Source: Akkermansiaceae bacterium
Lineage (GTDB): Bacteria; Verrucomicrobiota; Verrucomicrobiia; Verrucomicrobiales; Akkermansiaceae
DNA: 49,404 nucleotides
Assembly (NCBI GenBank): GCA_028822935.1
Contig: JAPKCM010000036.1
Coordinates: forward strand, 1-49,404
Direction: 5' to 3'
Shown here: piece after piece, positions 16,568 to 25,478 of the stretch
Position numbering within the stretch: the stretch's first letter is position 1
Layout of the letters: the number at the start of each line of letters is the position of its first letter
Position numbers and translations under genes: made by a program
Notes under the pieces: model-generated
The model's input: the letters and a program-made list of their open reading frames with translations, nothing else
Database searches by the model: none
Told to the model about the DNA's origin: nothing

Positions 16568-16855
16568 TCAGTTAATCCTTGAGGCGAAGGCAGATGCGGC
16601 GGTCGCGCGGATTTCGGGGTCTTCCTTCTGATCCCGGAGGACCTTTGCGATGTCCTCCAGCGAGGGCACCGAGATCTCGGGCGGGCAACCGGAGGCGAAG
16701 TAGCCTCAGGCGCTCAGTCTTTCGAGGCGGGTTCCGGAGTTGACGATCTCACGGATTGTTTCGGTGAAGCGATGCTTCTTGGCGCGGAGAGCCCAGATGG
16801 TCTGGACTCTGATCTGAGACATGGGGTGGATGAAAAGCGCGAGGAGAAATTTCAT
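16568..16855 (-). pseudogene. HEAT-repeat-like gene remnant with in-frame TGA
   Basis: Reading leftward from ATG 16855, the frame gives MKFLLALFIHPMSQIRVQ and continues with TIWALRAKKHRF, then meets TGA at 16706-16708. After it, the same frame continues with protein-like sequence (PSLEDIAKVLRDQKEDPEIR, ATAASAFASRIN) to a TGA at 16568-16570. The pattern 'PxxQIRVQTIWALR' and 'DPEIRATAASAFA' is that of HEAT/PBS-lyase repeats. It is either a decayed gene cut by a nonsense mutation or a 49-residue ORF followed by chance similarity. Too short for a complete HEAT protein, so it was already truncated. Confidence 0.5.
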
Positions 16856-16891
16856 GAGTGAGAGATGGTGAACTTGTGCGAACAGGAAAGG

Positions 16892-17635
16892 TTAGCGTTT
16901 GGGAGATTCGGTTTTCGTTTGAGGACGAAGTCTCAGGATGATTTGGGCACCGATCTTGGGCAGGTGCTTTGAGTTAAGTTCCCATAGCAGGGCATGGTTT
17001 TCGTGTCCGTAGATTTCGGGGAGGCAAAGGAGTTCGTCGCCGAAGGTCGTAAGGCTGATGACGCTGCCACTGCGGTCGGCAAGGTAGGCCTTAGGCCCCT
17101 CGCCTTCTCCGTGGAGGTGGGAGCCGGCGAAGAGGAAGGTCTTGAGGCGCTTGGCGGCTTCCTCGGGATTGGGTTCGCCTTCTTCATTCATGCGCGTCAC
17201 GAAGTCAGAGAGCGGCCGCTCTATCTGCTCCCCTGCTTTATCAATAGTGACGAAGGAGACCGTCACCGCACTTCCCTTGGGCGGGAGGTCGATCCAGCGC
17301 TGGTCATCACCTTCGCCGACGATCTTACGAATCGCGGGGTGGCCCGCCTTCGCTCCGAGGAGGAGAAGGGCAGTATGGATGTGGCTCGGCTTTGCCTGAA
17401 TCTTGACAATGGATTCGTGCTCTTTGGTGTCCTTGGTGCATGCCACAAATTCCAGTAAACCTTCATCAATATTTACGATGGCAGTGACATCGACCGCACG
17501 TTCCTCAAGGTCAATTTTCACACCCGGAAACTTGAGGGCTGCGAGGGCATCCTGGAGGTCTTTTGTAGGTTCCTCAGCGAGCAAGGGAGTGCTGAGGGCG
17601 GCGATGATGAGGAAGAGCCGAAGGGAAAAATTCAT
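16892..17635 (-). CDS. YdjY-domain secreted protein
   Basis: Exported protein of unknown function, related to the YdjY domain found in many Verrucomicrobiota and Planctomycetes proteins. The signal peptide MNFSLRLFLIIAALSTPLLA is followed by two blocks of the domain: VDVTAIVNIDEGLLEFVACT with KEHESIVKIQAKPSHIHTAL, and LLLGAKAGHP. The C-terminal half (DKAGEQIERPLSDFV to LRLRPQTK) is also typical, with FAGSHLHGEGEGPKAYLADR. Length (247) is normal. No operon partner is visible; the HEAT-like remnant lies 36 nt downstream. Confidence 0.75.
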   Translation of the reverse strand: MNFSLRLFLIIAALSTPLLAEEPTKDLQDALAALKFPGVKIDLEERAVDVTAIVNIDEGLLEFVACTKDTKEHESIVKIQAKPSHIHTALLLLGAKAGHPAIRKIVGEGDDQRWIDLPPKGSAVTVSFVTIDKAGEQIERPLSDFVTRMNEEGEPNPEEAAKRLKTFLFAGSHLHGEGEGPKAYLADRSGSVISLTTFGDELLCLPEIYGHENHALLWELNSKHLPKIGAQIILRLRPQTKTESPKR

Positions 17636-17825
17636 ATTATTTACGTGAAACGAAGTCTGACTAATTTTTTGGGATTTTAAATCCTTTTCAAGGATATGCC
17701 AGCAGCGTCATCGCACCATTCAAAAGAAAACCGTGGCAGAATCGCCAAGAGTTGAATTCCACGGGGTTTTCCTTCGATCGCCGACCCGCATTTGCTATCA
17801 AGAGGGACCCTCGACTGCTTTCACT

Positions 17826-19145
17826 ATGAAACTCCTCATCCTCATCGCTTGCCTCCCTACCCTGTGCTTCGCCAGTCCCGCTCCGAACGCAGAACAATGG
17901 GGGCAATGGCGGGGCCCGCTCGGCAATGGCGTGGCCACCCACGCAGACCCCCCTCTTACGTGGAGCGAAGACAAAAATGTCCGCTGGAAAACGGCGCTTC
18001 CCGGATCAGGAAATTCCTCTCCGGTCGTGTGGGCCGATCAGATTTTTCTCACTGCCACCATTCCACACGGGGTGGAACAAGATCCCCCAGTGGGCCATCG
18101 GCCGGGCGCACATGACAACACCCTGAAAGTGCGCAAAAGTAGGTTCGTGGTCATCGCCATCGACCGCAAAGACGGACAAATCCTCTGGCAAACCACAGTG
18201 CGGGATCAGGTGCCCCACGAAGGCCATCACCTCACCGGAACCTACGCCTCGGCATCCCCGATCACCGACGGCAAGCAGGTCTTTGCCTTCTTTGGTTCCA
18301 ACGGGCTCTATTGCCTGGATCTCAAGGGAAAGGTTCTTTGGGAAAAAGATCTCGGAGACATGCACACCAAACACGGCCACGGCGAAGGTAGCTCCCCCGC
18401 CCTCCACGGTGAGACTCTTGTTGTCAACTGGGATCACGAAGGACCTTCCTTTGTCGTTGCTTTCAATAAAAACACCGGCGAAGAACGCTGGCGAAAAGAG
18501 AGAGACGAACCCTCCTCATGGTCCTCTCCCCACATCCTTCTGCACGAGGGCTCGCCTCAAGTCGTCATCTCCGCCGCGAATCGCATTCGAAGCTATCAAC
18601 TGGAAAACGGTACGCTTCTCTGGGAATGTGGGGGCCTCTCCCACAACGTGGTGGCCGGTCCGGTGTCAGAGGACGGCATCCTCATCGCGGGATCAAGTTA
18701 CGAAAAACAGGCCATCCTGGGAATCAAACTGACGGGAGCTACAGGCGATATCACCGGAACCAAACAAGTCGCCTGGATCAAGCGCCGCGACACCCCTTAC
18801 GTCCCCTCTCTCCTCCTCTACAAGGGCCTCGTCTACTACCTTCGTCATTATCAGGGAGTGATGACCTGCCTCGACATCAAATCGGGCGAGGAGATCTATG
18901 CCCGCGCCCGTTTCCCCGGCATTCAGGACGTCTATTCCTCCCCGGTGGCCGCAAAGGATCGCATTTACCTCACCGCGATCGATGGCAAGACCGGTGTCCT
19001 CAACGCCGGCCCTTCCCCCAAGATCCTGGCGCAGAATCACCTCGACGACTCTTTCAGCGCCTCACCCGCCCTCGTTGGCAAGGACCTCATTCTTCGAGGA
19101 AGCCAGTCCCTCTACTGCCTCAGTGAAGCAAACTCCCCCAAATAA
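17826..19145 (+). CDS. PQQ-like beta-propeller secreted protein
   Basis: A 439-residue protein with signal peptide MKLLILIACLPTLCFASPAP, then the family opening WGQWRGPLGNGVATHADPPL and KTALPGSGNSSPVVW. Propeller blades recur: VIAIDRKDGQILWQTTVRDQ, CLDLKGKVLWEKDLG, VAFNKNTGEERWRKERDEPS, SYQLENGTLLWECGGL. These resemble the BamB/quinoprotein fold, but no PQQ-dependent dehydrogenase catalytic residues are evident, so it is probably a non-enzymatic or unassigned secreted protein. I chose ATG 17826 because the 31 codons upstream in frame are not signal-like. It ends in a convergent arrangement with the beta-helix gene; repeat copy 3 lies between them. Confidence 0.83.
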   Translation: MKLLILIACLPTLCFASPAPNAEQWGQWRGPLGNGVATHADPPLTWSEDKNVRWKTALPGSGNSSPVVWADQIFLTATIPHGVEQDPPVGHRPGAHDNTLKVRKSRFVVIAIDRKDGQILWQTTVRDQVPHEGHHLTGTYASASPITDGKQVFAFFGSNGLYCLDLKGKVLWEKDLGDMHTKHGHGEGSSPALHGETLVVNWDHEGPSFVVAFNKNTGEERWRKERDEPSSWSSPHILLHEGSPQVVISAANRIRSYQLENGTLLWECGGLSHNVVAGPVSEDGILIAGSSYEKQAILGIKLTGATGDITGTKQVAWIKRRDTPYVPSLLLYKGLVYYLRHYQGVMTCLDIKSGEEIYARARFPGIQDVYSSPVAAKDRIYLTAIDGKTGVLNAGPSPKILAQNHLDDSFSASPALVGKDLILRGSQSLYCLSEANSPK

Positions 19146-19170
19146 CAGGGAACGGCAGAAGCGGGTAGAC

Positions 19171-19242
19171 TCGCCCCCCTCAAAGACGCCTTCCAGCAGT
19201 CCACCCAAAAAGAAAATCCCTGCACCAAATCCGTCGTGACTA
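19171..19242 (+). repeat. Dispersed intergenic repeat, copy 3
   Basis: Copy with a shortened pyrimidine tract: CTCGCCCCCCTCAAAGACGCC, then TTCCAGCAGTCCACCCAAAAAG, AAAATCCCTGCACC and GACTAG. AGTCCACCCAAAAAG and the bases around it are identical to copy 2. It sits between two convergent gene ends. Confidence 0.62.
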
Positions 19243-19269
19243 GACCATCTACAAACCGTGGGCGTCACT

Positions 19270-20745
19270 TCACTTCGCTGTCTCTTTTTTTCTGAAGTGT
19301 TCGCTGTTGACGATGGATTTTGCACCCTGATCCCGCACCGCCATTTGATAGCCGCTGATGCGATTTCCCGAAAGAGTGGCTTCGCTGTCCTTGCGCGCAA
19401 GAATTCCGGAGGCCCCGTTTTGACCCTCGATGGTATTGCCAATGGCATAAAGTCGACCCGTTGACATTACGCCGGCAACGCCACCTCCCTTTATAAGGTT
19501 GCCCGTCAGGACGACCTTCGAATCGCCAAAGATTGCGACAATCGGAGGCATTCCTCCCGTTCTGACGAGGGTATTTTCTTGCAAGAGAACTTCACCTCCA
19601 TTTGGAATGCCGACAGCGACGAGACGGTTCTCTGCGCAGGTGTTCTCGATGACACTGGCCTTGGATCCATTATTGATCCCAATCCCGGCCGCCTCGTTTC
19701 TTTCGACGCGATTTCGAAAAAGGAGCGCGTCCGCCGAGTCGATCCCGATACCAGCTGCCTTGTTTTCGTAACAATGATTCTCCACGATGAGAGGTGATGA
19801 ATGATCGCGACATCCGATGCCCGCGAGCTTGTTGCGATAACAACGGTTGCCCCGGATAACCGGCGCGGCCTCTTCTTCCGAACCGATCCCAGCCATCTCG
19901 TTCTCGTAGCAGTCGTTGTCCTCGATCACGGGGCGGGTGGAGGCTCCCGTCCGAATCCCGATGCCCGCCCGGCGATTCCCATAGCAACGGTTCTTTCGCA
20001 CGGTCGGACTAGCACCCTCGCTAATCCCGATCCCGGCCCGGATGTTCTCGTAGCACTCGTTCCGGACCACCACAGGATCAGCACCATTGTGTCCAATCCC
20101 GGCATAGAAATTTTCAAAACAGACATTCCTATCGATGATCGCTGTCGAACCCATCATCGACCCGATTCCACCCCCCATATTCCGGTAACAAATGTTGCCC
20201 GAGATCACGGGGGCGCAGAGCTTCCCCTTCGCACCGCGAATCGCGATTCCCGTGTCGCCGTTATGGTGAACGATGTTGTTGGTCACAGTGGAAGTCGCAC
20301 CCGTGATGGCGATCCCCGGGGTTCCGAATTTTCCGATATGTACGTGCTTCTGGTTCAACCCCTTTCCATCCCAGTGTTTCTGCCATTTCTCGTCGTCATA
20401 TTTTCCGACATTCGTGATGGTGAAACCATCGAGCGTTGAGCCTTCAGCCATCGTGACGCCCGGGGAATCACCGACTTCGTTGCCCCCGTCGATGATCGTC
20501 GCCTCGGCTCGCTTCAGTCCGAGTTTCCCTTTTCCTTCGGGTCCGATGCTGCGCAATTGGATTCCCGCTTTGAGCACGATTCGTTCACGATAAGTCCCCG
20601 GAGTCACCAGAATGACATCCCCCGTATTTGCTACGGCGATCGCACCCTGAATCGTCTTTTGATCGCCCGGCACACTGATCTCCTTCGCGGCGAGGAAGCA
20701 CGAAGAAGATAAGAGGCTGATGAATGTGATCTGAACCTTTATCAT
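19270..20745 (-). CDS. Secreted right-handed beta-helix protein with regular Cys-containing turns
   Basis: The signal peptide MIKVQITFISLLSSSCFLAA is followed by ISVPGDQKTIQGAIAVANTG and VTPGTYRERIVLKAGIQLRS, the usual opening of pectate-lyase/NosD-like parallel beta-helix proteins. From about residue 165 to 410 there are roughly ten turns of about 23-24 residues with the core AGIGI..G..P.I..N.CYEN. Cys, Tyr and Asn recur at the same place in each turn (NICYRN, NVCFEN, NECYEN, NRCYGN, NDCYEN, NHCYEN). The enzyme active site, if any, cannot be seen. It may be a surface polysaccharide-binding or lyase-like protein. I chose the inner ATG at 20745; the longer N-terminus (13 codons) is polar. Confidence 0.82.
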   Translation of the reverse strand: MIKVQITFISLLSSSCFLAAKEISVPGDQKTIQGAIAVANTGDVILVTPGTYRERIVLKAGIQLRSIGPEGKGKLGLKRAEATIIDGGNEVGDSPGVTMAEGSTLDGFTITNVGKYDDEKWQKHWDGKGLNQKHVHIGKFGTPGIAITGATSTVTNNIVHHNGDTGIAIRGAKGKLCAPVISGNICYRNMGGGIGSMMGSTAIIDRNVCFENFYAGIGHNGADPVVVRNECYENIRAGIGISEGASPTVRKNRCYGNRRAGIGIRTGASTRPVIEDNDCYENEMAGIGSEEEAAPVIRGNRCYRNKLAGIGCRDHSSPLIVENHCYENKAAGIGIDSADALLFRNRVERNEAAGIGINNGSKASVIENTCAENRLVAVGIPNGGEVLLQENTLVRTGGMPPIVAIFGDSKVVLTGNLIKGGGVAGVMSTGRLYAIGNTIEGQNGASGILARKDSEATLSGNRISGYQMAVRDQGAKSIVNSEHFRKKETAK

Positions 20746-21175
20746 AGCGTCATCATTGCTGATTTTTGAGTAGTCGTCCCGCAAAATCAGTGATTCATCC
20801 TTGGACGATCAAGATCGAATAGCGCACGCGACCTTTCGCATCAGTAATTTTCATCTGCCTCGACGCACTACGATCCGCAGTGGTCACAAATGGAATCCGA
20901 CTCGAACCATTAGTCCGCGGGTGACGCGCTACCTTGTTATGATTAAAAACATGGATCTGCGGATTATGCGACAAGTGCGCACAAGAGCTGATCGTCACCG
21001 GTTAATCCTCGGGTGCAATGACATCTGATCAGGCCAAAACGACTTCTGTCGCCCCGCTAAATTCCCAAGATAGTCTGATACGCTGTCTAATTGGTGATTT
21101 CATCAAATGAGGTTTCAGTTTTTCATCACCAAATCCTTCAGGATTCACCCCTTTACGCCACGAGAACAAGCACGC
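20746..21175. other. Intergenic stretch with no convincing gene
   Basis: About 430 bases without a recognisable gene. The minus strand holds a 67-codon frame opened by GTG at 20998 (ending MKITDAKGRVRYSILIVQG) and another at 21029-21226 containing FSWRKGVNPEGFGDEKLKPH; both look partly protein-like and could be gene remnants, but I recognise neither. No hairpin terminator or RNA gene was seen. Confidence 0.4.
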
Positions 21176-21244
21176 TAAAATCGCCCCCTTTCTCCCCTCT
21201 CTGATTCCTTCCAGCAGGCCATCCAAAAAGCACCTCTTCAGGGG
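21176..21244 (+). repeat. Dispersed intergenic repeat, copy 4
   Basis: Copy with ATCGCCCCCTTTCTCCCCTC (tract almost identical to copies 1 and 5), then a shortened middle and TTCCAGCAGGCCATCCAAAAAG, which matches copy 3. It directly abuts the stop codon of the frameshifted DUF1080 gene. Confidence 0.6.
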
Positions 21245-21905
21245 TCACTTTGCTTCCAGCAATTTTATTCGGATGTTCTTGAAGCGCACCTCGAAGTCAC
21301 CCGGCGAGTGATATTGTAGGGCGATGATGCCCTCCTTGGCGGCCTTCTTTTCATCCTGATCATCCAGCTCGATTGTTACGGTGCCATTGATCTCTTGCGT
21401 GACCTTCGATCCCTTCGCCGTGATCCGATAAGTATTCCGGCCATCGTCCTTCTTAATCTCGGGAGCCTTGTCCTTGTATGTGAAGGCGAGCACACCCCGC
21501 CCACCTTCTTCGTAGAGCTTTCCCCACAAGCCATTCCCGAAATCAGCTTGATAGCCTTTCACCACCCACTTGTTGGCGCCGCGCTCTGATTGCTTGGAAC
21601 GATACTGAATCCCGCTGTTGCCCTTTCCTGCCGACCAGCACGCAGTCTGCCTCAAGCACAAAATTCGAGAACGGCTTCTTGAAGACGAGAAAGGTGTTTC
21701 CGCCCTCCAGTTTCTCAATCGCCCCTGAGATGTAGCCGTCCTTGACGCGACACACCTTCGGATCGCCATCCCAACCCGCCAGATCCTTGCCATTGAAAAG
21801 TGTCATCCAGCCATCGGCATCGGGTTTGGGCAGTTTGGTGTCCTCTTGGGCGGAAAGCGAGGCGATGATGAGAGCAAAGGACAGAATGGTGGCGAAGGAT
21901 TTCAT
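21245..21905 (-). pseudogene. 3-keto-disaccharide hydrolase (DUF1080) gene with +1 frameshift
   Basis: The 5' part from ATG 21905 gives a signal peptide ([20 protein letters not shown]) and the family opening [19 protein letters not shown], up to [12 protein letters not shown]. The 3' part continues in another frame as [40 protein letters not shown] and GIIALQYHSPGDFEVRFKNI, which completes the DUF1080 fold. The joint lies near 21621-21635; total length is 661 nt, so one extra base accounts for it. Intact homologs are secreted hydrolases or binding proteins acting on sugars, about 220 residues long. Cause may be a real mutation or an assembly error in a G/C-rich run. Confidence 0.85.
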
Positions 21906-21911
21906 AAGGAG

Positions 21912-22136
21912 ATGGCGTTCAATGGCCGATTGAATCTATACCCTAGGGATACCCAAAATCTTACTCTCGTAACGTCCTTCCTAGCACTTACCACGTTCTC
22001 GTTGCTTGCCCAGAACGCGGCCGAGGCACCTGCCAAAAACTTCTCAAAAGCGGTGGCCGATATCGAAATCATCGTAAAGGACCTCGAGAAGTCCGCGAAG
22101 CTCTACACCGAAATCCTTCATCTCAATTTCCCCTGA
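21912..22136 (+). pseudogene. Truncated glyoxalase/VOC-family fragment
   Basis: A 74-codon frame reads through a signal-like stretch (LTLVTSFLALTTFSLLAQ) into AVADIEIIVKDLEKSAKLYT and EILHLNFP, then stops. That segment is the first beta-alpha unit of the vicinal-oxygen-chelate (glyoxalase/bleomycin-resistance) fold; the remaining three units and the metal ligands are missing. It looks like the 5' end of a gene whose remainder was deleted, leaving it against the RND gene 73 nt further on. The first codons overlap the leader of the DUF1080 gene on the other strand. Confidence 0.6.
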
Positions 22137-22209
22137 GATCGCCACTTTCCGACCGACCCAACACAAAAACGACAGGACATCGCCGCCAATCCCGTTATAA
22201 TCCGCGTAG

Positions 22210-25200
22210 ATGATTCGCTGGTTCACCAAAAATGACATCGCCGCCAATTTTCTTCTGGCGGCGATTCTTTTGGGAGGGGTCTATACCGCGCTCAATAAAG
22301 TCCCTCTCGAAGTGAACCCGAGTCAGGACTACGGCGAGGTCGACATCAAGATGACCTACCGGGGAGGCAGCCCGGAAGACGTGCAGGAGCACATCATTAT
22401 CCCCATCGAACGGACCCTCCGCTCGCTTCCCGGGATTAAGCGTATCCGCGCCCGTGCCCTCCGCGGCTCCGCAAATTTTGATATCGAGCCCGAGGACGGA
22501 ATCGACCTCGAAGAACTTCGCGACGAAGTCGAATCTCTCGTCGATACCATCAACACCTTCCCCGGAGAGACCGAGCGTCCCCGCATCACCGTTCCAAATT
22601 CCTCAAACTACCGTGAGGTCGTCACCGTCGCCGTCACTGGTGATCTTTCGGAAATGGAGCTCTACAACCTCGCGCGCCGCGTCGAGGAAGACATCCTTGA
22701 CCTCACCGAGGTCTCCCGCACCGACCTCCGCGGCACCCGGCCTCTCGAAATCTCCATCGAGGCCAATGACGAAAAACTGCGCGACTACGGCCTCACCATT
22801 CAAGATCTCTCCGATGCCATTCGCCGCTCTTCGCTCGCCCTCTCCGCCGGGTCAGTGCAAACCCTCTCCGGACCAATCATGATCCGGACTGAGGGCCAAG
22901 CCTACGAGCAGGAAGACTTCGCCAACATCGTCGTCACCGCCATCGATGGTGCTCAACTCAAGCTCTCGGATCTCGCCACCATAAGAGACGGCTTCGAAGA
23001 TCAGGGGAAACTGATGCGCTTTAATGGCGTGCGCGCCCTCATGATCGATGTCCTCCAAGGACAAGATGAAAGCGCCATCGAAATCTCGGACGCCGTCCAT
23101 CGCTATATCGAAGATTCATCAGGCCGTTATCCCACCGGAATCACCCTAAACACGTGGGACGATGAATCAGGCCGCATCAGGGGCCGCCTCTCTACTCTTG
23201 GCAATTCGCTCATGATCGGAGGACTTCTGGTTTTCATCGTGCTCGGCGTATTCCTCCGTCCCATGCTCGCCTTTTGGGTGGTGCTCGGAATTCCCGTCGC
23301 CTTTGCCGGAGGAGTGATCCTGATGCCCTACTTCGGACTCACCGCGAATACGATGAGCCTCTTCGGCTTCATCATCGTGCTGGGCATCGTGGTCGATGAC
23401 GCGATCGTCACCGGCGAAAATGTCTACTCCCGCCTCCGCGAAGACCTCACGCCCCTCGACGCCGCCGTCCTTGGCACCAAAGAAGTCGCCACCCCTGTCA
23501 CCTTCGGGGTCATCACCACCATCGTCGCCTTCATTCCCCTCATGTTTTTCGAGGGCTACTGGTCAACTTACACCAAGCAAATCCCCCCCGTCGTCGGAGC
23601 CGTTCTGATATTCTCCCTCATCGAATCAAAGCTCATCCTCCCCTCCCATCTCAAGCACCTGAAGATGAACCGGGACACCAGGAAGCTCGGCCTCTTCTCC
23701 CGCTTCCAAAAGTTCGTAGCCGATAGCTTGGAGCGAGCCGTTGAGAAGTTCTACGCTCCCTCTCTTCGGTTCGCAGTCAAGCATCGCTACAGCACCATAG
23801 CCCTCTTCTTCGCCCTCGGAGCCCTTGCCGTCGGACTTCACAAGGGCGGCAAGTTTGGCTTCGTCGCCTTTCCTACCATTGAGCGTAATGTCATCCGCTC
23901 CAACGTGGAAATGTATGGCAACACCCCCTTCGAGGAAACCGATAAAACTGTTCTCTTAGTCTGCGAAAAAGCACGGGAACTACAGGCCGAACTCATCGAC
24001 CCCGGCAACGGAAAATCACTCATCACAAACATCTACAGCGACACCGGAGATGCCGGCCGCTACGGACGCTCCACCGTCACCGACCAAGGTTCCATCTATC
24101 TCGAAATCCTCGCACCCAGCGACCGCAGCGAACCCGGAATTAGCAATGACGATCTCTGCAAGCTCTGGATGCAACGGGTTGGAAAAATTCGCGGCATGAG
24201 AAGCTTCCGCGCTCGTGGCTCCCACGGTGGGCGTCGCTCCGGTGGCGAAGAAACCGAACCCCTTCAAATCCACCTTCGCGGAATCGCCAGCACTGATAAA
24301 ACCGAACTCGCCGAGAAGATTGAAGCCCTCTTTGAAGGACATAATGACATCGAGTGGGCACATTCCGACAAACAACAAGGGCGCGAAGAACTCTCAATCA
24401 CCCTCAAACCACTCGCGCTTGAGCTCAACCTCACCCAGCGCGAACTCGCCCGCCAAATCCGCCAAGCTTTCTTCGGCGATGAAGTCCAACGCATCCAGCG
24501 CGAAGGCGAAGAGATCCGCGTCATGGTCCGCCTCCCCGAGGAAAAACGGGAGTCCCTCCACACCTTCGACACGCTCAATATCCAAGCACCCGATGGCACC
24601 AATATCCCCTTCTCTACCATCGCAAATGCCAAGCTCCGCAGCGCCCCCGGCGAGATCGAACGCATCGATGGAGCTCAGGTCACCGACGTTATCGCCTCAC
24701 CGACTTCCAAGAGCGTCGACATCATTGCTCTCGCAGCCGAACTCGAGCCTCAGATTTCAGAAATCGTCAACAACTACGACGGCTTCTCCTGGGTTTGGGA
24801 AGGTTTTATTAAAGAGGATCGTGAAACGGGCAACCGCTTCGTCTGGCTCTTCGGCGGACTCATGCTCGCCCTCTATGCCCTTCTCGCCATCCCCTTTAAA
24901 TCCCTCCTCCAACCCCTCATCGTCCTCCTCGCCGTGCCCTTTGGAATCATCGGGGCTTACGGCGGCCACCTCATCATGGATGTTGTTCCCTCCTGGCTTT
25001 CTGTTTTTGGAATTTTGGCCCTCGCAGGGGTTGTTGTGAATGATTCTTTAGTCCTCGTGGACTTCATCAATCGGAAGCGCGAAGAAGGAATAGACCTCAA
25101 GAAAGCCGTGATGATATCAGGGGTTAAACGATTCCGCCCCATTTTCCTGACCTCCATCACGACCTTTGCCGGACTCATTCCTTTAATGTTTGATCGTGCT

Positions 25201-25413
25201 CTTCACGCACAATTTTTAAAACCAATGGCCATCTCCCTCGGCTACGGAATCCTCTTCGCTACAGTAATCACCCTCTTCCTGATCCCCGCCGCCTACCTCA
25301 TCCTCGAGGATCTCAAGTCCTTTGTTAGCAGGGGTTTCCGCTGGTATGCCGCTCCATTTAGCGACGAACCTGAGGCTGATAGTCAGAAATTAAAAAATTC
25401 TAATAAATCTTAA
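22210..25413 (+). CDS. RND-type efflux transporter permease (HAE1/AcrB-like)
   Basis: A 1067-residue inner-membrane proton antiporter subunit. Helix 1 is NFLLAAILLGGVYTAL, then a periplasmic loop opening VPLEVNPSQDYGEVDIKMTY. Helix 4 carries the acidic pair in GIVVDDAIVTGENVYSRL that relays protons in AcrB, and the second half repeats the design (VPSWLSVFGILALAGVVVND, SITTFAGLIPLMFDRALHAQ). It is full length. The usual partner genes (membrane-fusion adaptor, TolC-like channel) are not adjacent; upstream lies only the VOC fragment. Substrate is not predictable; some HAE1-type proteins move lipids rather than drugs. Confidence 0.92.
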   Translation: MIRWFTKNDIAANFLLAAILLGGVYTALNKVPLEVNPSQDYGEVDIKMTYRGGSPEDVQEHIIIPIERTLRSLPGIKRIRARALRGSANFDIEPEDGIDLEELRDEVESLVDTINTFPGETERPRITVPNSSNYREVVTVAVTGDLSEMELYNLARRVEEDILDLTEVSRTDLRGTRPLEISIEANDEKLRDYGLTIQDLSDAIRRSSLALSAGSVQTLSGPIMIRTEGQAYEQEDFANIVVTAIDGAQLKLSDLATIRDGFEDQGKLMRFNGVRALMIDVLQGQDESAIEISDAVHRYIEDSSGRYPTGITLNTWDDESGRIRGRLSTLGNSLMIGGLLVFIVLGVFLRPMLAFWVVLGIPVAFAGGVILMPYFGLTANTMSLFGFIIVLGIVVDDAIVTGENVYSRLREDLTPLDAAVLGTKEVATPVTFGVITTIVAFIPLMFFEGYWSTYTKQIPPVVGAVLIFSLIESKLILPSHLKHLKMNRDTRKLGLFSRFQKFVADSLERAVEKFYAPSLRFAVKHRYSTIALFFALGALAVGLHKGGKFGFVAFPTIERNVIRSNVEMYGNTPFEETDKTVLLVCEKARELQAELIDPGNGKSLITNIYSDTGDAGRYGRSTVTDQGSIYLEILAPSDRSEPGISNDDLCKLWMQRVGKIRGMRSFRARGSHGGRRSGGEETEPLQIHLRGIASTDKTELAEKIEALFEGHNDIEWAHSDKQQGREELSITLKPLALELNLTQRELARQIRQAFFGDEVQRIQREGEEIRVMVRLPEEKRESLHTFDTLNIQAPDGTNIPFSTIANAKLRSAPGEIERIDGAQVTDVIASPTSKSVDIIALAAELEPQISEIVNNYDGFSWVWEGFIKEDRETGNRFVWLFGGLMLALYALLAIPFKSLLQPLIVLLAVPFGIIGAYGGHLIMDVVPSWLSVFGILALAGVVVNDSLVLVDFINRKREEGIDLKKAVMISGVKRFRPIFLTSITTFAGLIPLMFDRALHAQFLKPMAISLGYGILFATVITLFLIPAAYLILEDLKSFVSRGFRWYAAPFSDEPEADSQKLKNSNKS

Positions 25414-25478
25414 CTATTTCGCTCGCTTTTAGCGCGTTTTGGGAATAACCATAGAAGAGTAATCTAATTTCATCCGTC

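Noticed and set aside
24215-25039. 274-codon plus-strand frame inside the RND gene
   Set aside because: Ser/Pro-rich shadow of the RND coding sequence in another frame; no motif.
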